Positions 24,945-32,210 of a stretch of 64,000 nucleotides of DNA are shown here, piece by piece. The stretch's first letter is position 1, and every line of letters begins with the position of its first letter. The notes under the pieces are model-generated. The model saw nothing but the letters and a program-made list of their open reading frames with translations. It was not told where the DNA came from and did no database searches. Both the position numbers and the translations under genes were made by a program. Source of the stretch: Niallia nealsonii (GTDB lineage Bacteria > Bacillota > Bacilli > Bacillales > Cytobacillaceae); NCBI RefSeq assembly GCF_002835805.1, contig NZ_PISE01000008.1:1-64000 (forward strand). Direction: 5' to 3'.

Positions 24945-27116
24945 TTAGTTTTTTGGCGTATTAGCAGGCCAAATAAGCTGCAAATCATCTCCCTTTTTTA
25001 AGGGGGTTAAAAAGGTTGCCTTTTCGCCATTTTTTATTAATTCAAATGTTCCACTTTTTGTTTGGGGCATATCAATTTGAATATATGCAAATAAATCTTG
25101 AAAGAAAAAACCATTAAAAGGCTTTTGCTCAATTATTATTTTATCTCCATTATATAGATTGGTGTCTAATGGCAGTAAATGATCATTTCGTTTGAATTGT
25201 GCCAATTGTTTAGTGAGTGTCAATTTTTTTTCGTTAAAAGTGACAGGCAGTATCTGATATAATAATACATGTTTTAATTCTGCCAACTCTTTTACGGTTG
25301 GTGCTTTTTTTCTTTTAATCGTTATTTCATCTTCATGGTCAAATTTATAATCTAATTTAATTGACAGCCCATTTCGCAGTATACTTCCTGAAAAAGCTGG
25401 AATAACCGTATCTTTATCATTGATCGTTAATCTGAATGGCAGTACTTCTTTCATGTAATGATCTAATTGAAGACTATGCAGCAATTCTTTAATTGTATTT
25501 GGCATGATATAGTCTATTGTATCTCGATCCTCTACCCATTTCTCTTTTGCAGCAGCCAATCCGTTGCAAATAATAGTTGGTGTGACTTGGAAAATTTCTC
25601 CGTTTATTTGAATTGATTTTTCTGGAACTTCATCTAATAACTCTTTTATTTGTACGACTGCTTGCTGTCCATCTTTGCCTTTATACACCGTTAATTCTTC
25701 TCCGTTTTCAACCATATCATCTAACGAACATTTTGTTCCATTACGGATAATGACAGGTGCCTCCCCATAAGTTCCTGGAATTGTGATTTGTTGGTTGTTT
25801 ACAGAAACAATCATAGCATTGCCTGGTTTGCCGTAGAGTTTATTTAAATTTATCCCAGAAGCTAATAGACAGTCGCCTACCGTTAATTTATTTATTTCAA
25901 ACAAACGAACAGGCTGTTCATTCACATAAACGGTTTTATATTGGACAGGAGTTTTTCCTGCGGCAATAGCGATGCCAACAGGCGTAACTAATTCAGGCCC
26001 TTTTACACTTGCATCTTTAAAAGTTAAATGAGTAATAGCATCTATTCCTCTAATGGCAACACGATTGCTCGGCAGATGAAGCATTTCGGCAATTTTGTTT
26101 GGAAGAGCAGGTGTTTGGCTGCCTCCGCCGACAAGCATTACTGCTTTTGGAGGCTTATGATTATTTAATGCTAATATTTCTTTGCATATATGGTCGCTAA
26201 GCTTCTCTAATGCAGGAGAGATGCTTGTGATTGCTTCTTCTCTGCTTAATTCTGTTGTAAAGCCCAGTATATCTGTCACAGAAATAACTTCCTGCTCAGA
26301 GAGTTGCTTTTTTGCTGCTTCCGCAAGGGGAAAATCCAGTAAGTATTGGTCGCTGATTGCTTCTGTAATTTCATCCCCAGCAATAGGCACCATTCCATAT
26401 GCAATGACGGTTCCTGAATCTGTGATGGCAATATCGGAAGTTCCGGCGCCAATATCTACTAATGCCACATTCAGTCGTCGCATAGAGGGCGGAATGAGTA
26501 CATTAATGGCAGCAATAGGTTCTAATGTTAAAGCCTCCATTTCTAAATTGGCTCGATTGAGTGCTGCAATTAAAGATTCTACTACTATCCTTGGGAGAAA
26601 TGTGGCGATAATTTCTACTGTTGCAATATTACCTTGCTGGTCAATTAAATTTCCTAATTCTTGATCATCTAATAAATAGCGAAGTACAGAATAGCCTACA
26701 CAATAATAGAATTGGCTTTTGTCTTGATTGTTCTTTTCAGCGACAGCACTTTGCGCATTTTGTACGGCTGTAAGCTCCATATGTAATATATCTTGTTGGG
26801 TAATCATTGGTTTGCCTTTAATAGTTGTAGAGTAAGAAGATTTTTTTGTTTTTAGGGCGCGGCCAGCAGCAGCAACCGATACTTTATATAAGGGTCCATA
26901 TTTTTTTTCTAATTTTGATTTTATTTCTAGAATAATTTTAGATACAGCTAAAACATCATGTATCTGTCCATCGAGCATAGCTCTTTCTTTATGCTCAATA
27001 GAAAGAATATCGACAACATGATAATTTTCCTTATCTTTTTCTAAAATAATTCCTACAACTGATCGTGTACCAATATCTAAAGCAAATATTTTATCTTTAC
27101 CGTGCAAAGAAAACAC
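24945..27116 (-). CDS. Long FtsA-like actin-fold ATPase with modular C-terminus
   Basis: A 723-residue protein. The first about 390 residues are an FtsA/PilM-type actin fold: phosphate-1 LDIGTRSVVGII (13-24), a 1C/SHS2-like insert, phosphate-2 VDIGAGTSDIAI (220-231) and adenosine motif VMLVGGGSQTPAL (326-338), then VTPVGIAIAAGK. So ATP binding is likely. Residues about 395-716 form an extension not in FtsA: at least four and perhaps six short beta-rich modules ending in patterns such as NGEEL, HEDEI, NGDKI and KGDDL. There is no membrane helix and no C-terminal FtsA membrane-targeting helix, so cytosolic. ATG at 27116 follows GAAGGTG. It is not the cell-division ftsA; I know of similar uncharacterised proteins in Bacillales. 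The role is unknown, possibly scaffold or polymer. Confidence 0.82.
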   Translation of the reverse strand: MFSLHGKDKIFALDIGTRSVVGIILEKDKENYHVVDILSIEHKERAMLDGQIHDVLAVSKIILEIKSKLEKKYGPLYKVSVAAAGRALKTKKSSYSTTIKGKPMITQQDILHMELTAVQNAQSAVAEKNNQDKSQFYYCVGYSVLRYLLDDQELGNLIDQQGNIATVEIIATFLPRIVVESLIAALNRANLEMEALTLEPIAAINVLIPPSMRRLNVALVDIGAGTSDIAITDSGTVIAYGMVPIAGDEITEAISDQYLLDFPLAEAAKKQLSEQEVISVTDILGFTTELSREEAITSISPALEKLSDHICKEILALNNHKPPKAVMLVGGGSQTPALPNKIAEMLHLPSNRVAIRGIDAITHLTFKDASVKGPELVTPVGIAIAAGKTPVQYKTVYVNEQPVRLFEINKLTVGDCLLASGINLNKLYGKPGNAMIVSVNNQQITIPGTYGEAPVIIRNGTKCSLDDMVENGEELTVYKGKDGQQAVVQIKELLDEVPEKSIQINGEIFQVTPTIICNGLAAAKEKWVEDRDTIDYIMPNTIKELLHSLQLDHYMKEVLPFRLTINDKDTVIPAFSGSILRNGLSIKLDYKFDHEDEITIKRKKAPTVKELAELKHVLLYQILPVTFNEKKLTLTKQLAQFKRNDHLLPLDTNLYNGDKIIIEQKPFNGFFFQDLFAYIQIDMPQTKSGTFELIKNGEKATFLTPLKKGDDLQLIWPANTPKN

Positions 27117-27370
27117 CTTCTTTATTATTTAAGAATATTATTTTTATGAAGAAATCTTTTTCTCTTAAACGCTTTAATACTTAAAAGCGTTTAATTATTA
27201 AAGAAAATTAGTGACAATGCTAAAAAGATGATTTATAATAAACCCAATCACAAGAAATGTAACATATTTTTATATGTCAATAAAGAATATTGAAAATTTT
27301 TCTAAGTAGAACTAATATGAAAATTAAGACTTCTATATTTAACAAGTAGAAAAAAGGATGGGGATACCAG

Positions 27371-28447
27371 ATGAGTAACAAAGAATTAGACCAATTGCGC
27401 GACCGTGTGGACGAATTGAATTTAGAAATTTTAGAAAAAATCAACGAAAGAGCAGCCCTTGTACAAGAGATTGCCCAAGCGAAAGTAACACATGGCGCTC
27501 ATCGTTATGATCCGGTTCGTGAACGCAAAATGCTTGATCATATATTAGCAAAAAATGACGGACCATTTGATAATGCAACTATTTCTCATTTATTTAAACA
27601 AATTTTTAAAGCAGGTTTACAGCTGCAGCAAGATGATGACAGCAAAGCGTTGTTGGTTTCCCGTAAAAAGAAACCAGAAGATACAATCGTTGATTTAAAA
27701 GGAACAAAAATTGGGGATGGCATTCCAAAGTTTGTATTTGGCCCATGCTCTGTAGAATCTTATGAGCAAGTAGCAAAAGTAGCGGAATCTGTAAAAGCAA
27801 AAGGATTAACATTGCTTCGCGGTGGTGCATTTAAGCCAAGAACATCTCCATATGATTTCCAAGGTCTAGGAGTAGAAGGATTAAAAATACTAAAACGTGT
27901 ATCAGATGAATATGGCTTATCTGTTATTAGTGAAATCGTAAGCCCAGAGCATATTGAAGAAGCATTAGATTATATTGATGTTATTCAAATTGGTGCCCGC
28001 AATATGCAAAACTTTGAATTATTAAAGGCTGCTGGAAGTGTGAAAAAGCCAGTTCTTCTAAAAAGAGGTTTAGCAGCTACTATTGAAGAGTTCATTAATG
28101 CGGCTGAATATATTATGTCACAAGGAAATGATCAAATTATACTTTGTGAAAGAGGTATTCGTACGTATGAACGTGCAACAAGAAATACATTAGATATCTC
28201 AGCTGTGCCAATTTTAAAACAAGAAACACATTTGCCTGTATTTGTAGATGTTACTCATTCTACTGGAAGAAAAGATTTGTTGTTGCCATGTGCAAAAGCA
28301 GCCCTAGCAATCGGTGCAGACGGTGTTATGGCAGAGGTTCATCCAGACCCAGCAGTGGCGTTGTCTGATTCAGCACAACAAATGGATTTAAAAGAGTTTG
28401 ATGAGTTTTATAATGCTATTCAAGCAACTCCATTTGTAAAAGCATAA
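27371..28447 (+). CDS. aroA: Bifunctional chorismate mutase / DAHP synthase
   Basis: A 358-residue fusion. An AroQ-type chorismate mutase domain (about 1-85, [19 protein letters not shown]) precedes a type I DAHP synthase (about 110-358; [25 protein letters not shown]). It condenses PEP and erythrose 4-phosphate to start aromatic amino-acid synthesis. In Bacillus the mutase domain mediates feedback inhibition by prephenate and chorismate. This gene is called aroA (aroG in other systems) in B. subtilis; it is not EPSP synthase. ATG at 27371 follows AAAAAGGATGGGG. It is followed by a terminator at 28464-28518. Confidence 0.95.
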   Translation: MSNKELDQLRDRVDELNLEILEKINERAALVQEIAQAKVTHGAHRYDPVRERKMLDHILAKNDGPFDNATISHLFKQIFKAGLQLQQDDDSKALLVSRKKKPEDTIVDLKGTKIGDGIPKFVFGPCSVESYEQVAKVAESVKAKGLTLLRGGAFKPRTSPYDFQGLGVEGLKILKRVSDEYGLSVISEIVSPEHIEEALDYIDVIQIGARNMQNFELLKAAGSVKKPVLLKRGLAATIEEFINAAEYIMSQGNDQIILCERGIRTYERATRNTLDISAVPILKQETHLPVFVDVTHSTGRKDLLLPCAKAALAIGADGVMAEVHPDPAVALSDSAQQMDLKEFDEFYNAIQATPFVKA

Positions 28448-28463
28448 TTTTTCATGTAAGCTT

Positions 28464-28518
28464 TAAGCATAGGCTTTGATTCTATTAGAATAGATAGAAT
28501 CAGTCTATGCTTTTTTTT
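28464..28518 (+). terminator. Terminator after aroA
   Basis: AAGCATAG (28464-28471) and GATTCTATT pair with the AGAATC ... CTATGCTT arm (to about 28512), then a T8 run. This is an imperfect long stem. Confidence 0.8.
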
Positions 28519-28652
28519 GATGAAATTTTATCTGTTTAGCATAATTCATTATGAAATCCGATGAGAAAGCTAATTATTGGGAATAATAGTACTAGCAATA
28601 GAAATGGAATAAATGGTAGAAGAGAATATAAAGATATGCATTGTTCTTTTGT

Positions 28653-28746
28653 TTTTATCCAGCATTAATTGCCCATAAAAACCTGATTGGTTCGATTAAC
28701 AATCAGTGGGAGATGGAAAAAACCACTGATTGAAGTTTGACTTTAT
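28653..28746 (-). repeat. Dispersed intergenic repeat, copy B
   Basis: On the minus strand this reads from an ATAAAGT(C)AAACTTCAATCAGTGG-type end (28723-28746) to a TTAATGC-TGGATAAAA-type end (28653-28670), like copy D at 52918-53010 with several substitutions. A further hairpin pairs AATCAGTGG (28701-28709) with CCACTGATT (28723-28731). It lies in the 526-base aroA-ccpA gap, just upstream of the proposed ccpA promoter. Confidence 0.68.
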
Positions 28747-28774
28747 ATAAATATAAAGTTTTAGTGAAGTTTTT

Positions 28775-28783
28775 TGTTATAAT
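28775..28783 (+). promoter_or_regulatory. Possible extended -10 promoter for ccpA
   Basis: TGTTATAAT at 28775-28783 is a perfect extended -10 element; no good -35 is visible. The leader would be about 185 bases. Confidence 0.4.
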
Positions 28784-28973
28784 AGATAAAAAAAGCGTTT
28801 TTTTTGAAAAAAAATGAAAGCTTGTCATTGCGGCATTTGTAACGTTATCGTATGATTAAATACATAATTAGACAAGATTAGCTATATCCGGATAAAATTT
28901 TTGCGTTTTTTAGCTGCTTGCAATGAAAAAGAAAAGATAATGAGTGGACATATAAAAGGAGTGTTTTAGTATT

Positions 28974-29978
28974 ATGAATATAACGATATATGATGTTGCT
29001 AGAGAAGCAAGTGTATCTATGGCAACCGTATCAAGAGTAGTCAATGGAAATCCGAATGTAAAACCAGCAACAAGGAAAAAGGTATTAGAAGTAATTGATC
29101 GATTAGGATATCGCCCGAATGCTGTTGCTCGTGGATTAGCAAGTAAAAAAACAACAACAGTTGGTGTCGTTATTCCTGATATCTCCAGTACTTTTTATGC
29201 TGAACTGGCAAGAGGAATTGAAGATATTGCAACAATGTATAAATATAATATTATATTAAGCAACTCAGATCAGAATAAAGATAAAGAACTTCATTTATTA
29301 AATACAATGCTTGGCAAGCAAGTGGACGGTATTGTATTTATGGGTGGAAATATTACAGAAGAGCATGTGCAAGAATTTGAAAAATCTCCAGTACCAATTG
29401 TTCTTGCAGCAAGTATAGAAGAAAGCCAAAAAATTGCCTCTGTAAATATTGATTATGCACAAGCGACATTTGATGCGGTAACTTCTTTTATTGAAAAAGG
29501 ACATAAAGTTATTGCACTTGTTTTAGGTTCTATGAATGAACCGATTAATAGCAAAGAAAAGCTTACTGGATATAAAAAAGCTTTAGAAGCTGCTAATATT
29601 TCTTTTAATGAAAATTTAGTTGTTGAGGGCGATTATACTTATGAATCAGGAATAGAATCGTTTGATAAGCTAATGGAACAAGCTGATAAACCAACTGCTA
29701 TCTATGTAGGATCAGATGAAATGGCAATTGGCGTTATCCATGGTGCAGAAGATGAAGGCTATAGCGTGCCAGATGATTTTGAAATAATTAGCTCTGATAA
29801 TACCAAGCTTACCCTTATGGTTAGACCACAGCTGACTACAATTGTTCAGCCGCTATATGATATAGGTGCAGTTGCTATGCGACTTTTAACGAAGTATATG
29901 AATAAAGAGACAGTGGAAGATCATATTGTAGTGTTGCCTCATAGAATTGAAGAACGCTCATCAACTAAAAAAGGATAA
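28974..29978 (+). CDS. ccpA: Catabolite control protein A
   Basis: A 334-residue LacI/GalR regulator. The N-terminal HTH ([20 protein letters not shown]) and hinge helix ([20 protein letters not shown]) are followed by a periplasmic-binding-protein-like core. With HPr-Ser46-P or Crh-P it binds cre sites and controls carbon catabolism. The sequence is CcpA-like throughout (for example [20 protein letters not shown]), not a sugar-specific LacI. ATG at 28974 follows AAAGGAGTGTTTTAGTATT. It is terminated at 30017-30056. The ackA gene in this window is a known target in B. subtilis, but I could not find a convincing cre box for it here. Confidence 0.96.
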   Translation: MNITIYDVAREASVSMATVSRVVNGNPNVKPATRKKVLEVIDRLGYRPNAVARGLASKKTTTVGVVIPDISSTFYAELARGIEDIATMYKYNIILSNSDQNKDKELHLLNTMLGKQVDGIVFMGGNITEEHVQEFEKSPVPIVLAASIEESQKIASVNIDYAQATFDAVTSFIEKGHKVIALVLGSMNEPINSKEKLTGYKKALEAANISFNENLVVEGDYTYESGIESFDKLMEQADKPTAIYVGSDEMAIGVIHGAEDEGYSVPDDFEIISSDNTKLTLMVRPQLTTIVQPLYDIGAVAMRLLTKYMNKETVEDHIVVLPHRIEERSSTKKG

Positions 29979-30016
29979 GGCAGGCAATGCTTAAATAAAG
30001 TAATTTGCTCATTTCG

Positions 30017-30062
30017 CCACAGAAAAGATGGTTTTTCGTAGCCATTTTTTCTGTGGTTTTAT
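30017..30062 (+). terminator. Terminator after ccpA
   Basis: CCACAGAAAAGATGG (30017-30031) pairs with CCATTTTTTCTGTGG (30042-30056, one A-A/T-T offset), followed by TTTTA. Confidence 0.8.
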
Positions 30063-30091
30063 TTATTTGGCATCAACCTGCTTTTGCCTCT

Positions 30092-30115
30092 CTACTGATT
30101 GAAGTTCTACTTTAT
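30092..30115 (-). repeat. Dispersed intergenic repeat, copy C (one end only)
   Basis: CTACTGATTGAAGTTCTACTTTAT matches the first 24 bases of the repeat family in reverse orientation at 21 of 24 positions. I do not see the other end nearby, so it is a fragment. Confidence 0.5.
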
Positions 30116-30254
30116 AAATTTTAGAGTGATTTATCATAAACAAGATTTCCCCAAAATTTACTTATAGATTTTCTTTTTTAATTCCCATAAGATTAGTGGA
30201 GAAAAAAGTAAAGACAGTGCTTTTTAATTAAACTACTAGTTTAGGAGTTAACTG

Positions 30255-32138
30255 ATGAAAAAATTATTTTTCCTCTTTCTAATTGTAATGATAATGACTT
30301 CAACTTTAATTACTCTGATTCATCCTAAAGCAAGCAGCAATCCTATTTTAAAGGTAAAGCTGGTAAATTATATAGGGAATACCACGTCTATTACATTAAA
30401 AACTGTAGGCGAATATGAATTATCAAATGGAAAAATGATTAATAATGGCACGGCTTTAACTGTAGAAATGAAGGATGGTTCATTACAGCTTGTTGAAGAT
30501 GTGACCAAGACAGTTTTAATGAAAAGCAATGTATTAACCTTGGAGCCGAAACAAACTGCTAATAGATTAGCAGTAAATGGACGAAGCTATTATGGAGCTT
30601 TTCAATTTGTAATCGAAAAAAGTACAGTAAATAATGCTGTGTATATTCGACCTATTAATGAAATTGATATAGAAACATATTTAAGAGGTGTAGTGCCACA
30701 AGAGATGCCTGCATTATGGCCATTGGAAGCATTAAAAGCGCAAACCATTGCAGCAAGAACATATGCTTTAAAGCATAAAGATGATAAGGAGTTTGTTGAT
30801 AGTATCTCCAATCAAGTGTATGGAGGCACTTATGCCCTTCATTCAAGAAGTGATGAGGCTGTTCGGCAAACAGCAGGAATGGTATTGAAATATAATGATA
30901 AACTAATAGATGCAGTTTTTTATTCCAGTAATGGTGGGAAAACAGAATTAAATTCTAGTGTATGGGGCGGATATACATTACCTTATTTTGCTGTGCAAGA
31001 TGACATATATGATTATAATACTACTAATAAAACAAAATTTCCTTGGAGTATAGAACTCAACCAGCAGCAGCTTGATCCTGCATTAGATCTATCCGCAGGA
31101 GAAAAATGGTGGGACTCTGTTGTAGAGAAGGATGCAAGTCTGCAAGTAGTAAAAAATATGAAAGGCTGGATGCAAAAACAAGGATATTCCAAAAAAATAG
31201 AAGATATGAAAATAATGAATATCCCAGTGCTGCAGCTCGATTTATCCAATAAAACAGCAGGTGGAAGAGTCCTGCAAGGCTCTGCTACTATTGTTTATCT
31301 AAAAAAAGAAATAGTCAATAATAAAACGGTCGTAGAAAAAAATACGTTAGAATTAAAAAATGTAGCTGCTTCAAGAATACGTGCACTTGTAGGAATTGAA
31401 AGTATGCGCAGCTATTTAGTGGATATTTCGGAGAATAAAGCAGGTTTTATCAAAATTAATGGAAGAGGTTATGGTCATGCTGTTGGCTTAAGTCAATATG
31501 GAGCCAGAAATAGAGCAGAAGCTGGACACACTTATCAACAAATTCTAGGTTTCTATTATCCTAAAACGGCACTTATAAAAGAATATAGTGGCAGGATTGT
31601 TTCTGAACAACAGCCCAAACCATCTACAGAAACAAACAAAACAGTAAAAGATAAAGTGGCACCAGCTATTACTGTTTTTAAAATAAGCTCGGATTATAAA
31701 CAAAATAAAGTGAAATTATCTATGAAAATAAATAAGCCTGGAAAAATAGTAATTAAAATAAAAGATTCAAAAGGGAAAAATATTGCTACACTGAGTAAAA
31801 ATAACATAGTAAAAGCAGGAAATGTATCATTTGAGTGGAATATTGCAAAAATCAAAAATGGAATATATAAAGCGGAAATTAATGTAGTAAATACTGATGG
31901 AATGAAGCGTAATTTTACAAATAAGGTCACAATTAAAAAAACAGCTCTTGTACAAAAAGGCAAGGTAAATGCAACTATTCTTAATGTAAGGGAAAAGCCG
32001 ACTACTAATTCTAAAATCAAAATAAAATTAAAAAAGAAGCAATCTGTTGTCATACTATCCAAACACGGGTCTTGGTACAAAATAAAAGCTGGAAAAAGCG
32101 CTGGATATGTTAAAAGTAAATATATCATTAAAAGTTGA
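30255..32138 (+). CDS. Secreted SpoIID/LytB-domain protein with SH3b domain
   Basis: A 627-residue exported protein. Residues 1-27 are a signal peptide. The SpoIID/LytB domain spans about 130-440: ETYLRGVVPQEMPALWP contains Glu150, aligned with the catalytic Glu of SpoIID lytic transglycosylase, and GRGYGHAVGLSQYGARN lies near 403-420. Residues about 468-570 form an Ig-like segment resembling FlgD repeats, and about 570-627 form a bacterial SH3 domain (VNATILNVREKP ... GYVKSKYI) for wall binding. It is therefore likely a peptidoglycan lyase or amidase enhancer. It is longer than sporulation SpoIID (about 340), so it is a paralogue, not the engulfment protein. ATG follows AGGAGTTAACTG. It is convergent with a PBP gene. 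Confidence 0.88.
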   Translation: MKKLFFLFLIVMIMTSTLITLIHPKASSNPILKVKLVNYIGNTTSITLKTVGEYELSNGKMINNGTALTVEMKDGSLQLVEDVTKTVLMKSNVLTLEPKQTANRLAVNGRSYYGAFQFVIEKSTVNNAVYIRPINEIDIETYLRGVVPQEMPALWPLEALKAQTIAARTYALKHKDDKEFVDSISNQVYGGTYALHSRSDEAVRQTAGMVLKYNDKLIDAVFYSSNGGKTELNSSVWGGYTLPYFAVQDDIYDYNTTNKTKFPWSIELNQQQLDPALDLSAGEKWWDSVVEKDASLQVVKNMKGWMQKQGYSKKIEDMKIMNIPVLQLDLSNKTAGGRVLQGSATIVYLKKEIVNNKTVVEKNTLELKNVAASRIRALVGIESMRSYLVDISENKAGFIKINGRGYGHAVGLSQYGARNRAEAGHTYQQILGFYYPKTALIKEYSGRIVSEQQPKPSTETNKTVKDKVAPAITVFKISSDYKQNKVKLSMKINKPGKIVIKIKDSKGKNIATLSKNNIVKAGNVSFEWNIAKIKNGIYKAEINVVNTDGMKRNFTNKVTIKKTALVQKGKVNATILNVREKPTTNSKIKIKLKKKQSVVILSKHGSWYKIKAGKSAGYVKSKYIIKS

Positions 32139-32172
32139 TAAGTTTTGCGGGCTTGATAATAAAGCTAAAGAT

Positions 32173-32210
32173 AAAAGAGAGGATACCATTACGGAATCCT
32201 CTCTTTTATT
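32173..32210. terminator. Bidirectional terminator between SpoIID-like and PBP genes
   Basis: AAAAGAGAGGAT (32173-32184) pairs perfectly with ATCCTCTCTTTT (32196-32207). Confidence 0.85.

Noticed and set aside
26182-26664. 160-codon plus-strand frame within the FtsA-like gene
   Set aside because: Antisense shadow of a well-supported gene; no ribosome-binding site and no recognisable domain.
28843-28856. cre-like word TGTAACGTTATCG upstream of ccpA
   Set aside because: The spacing between the half-sites is one base short of the cre consensus and the right half lacks CA.
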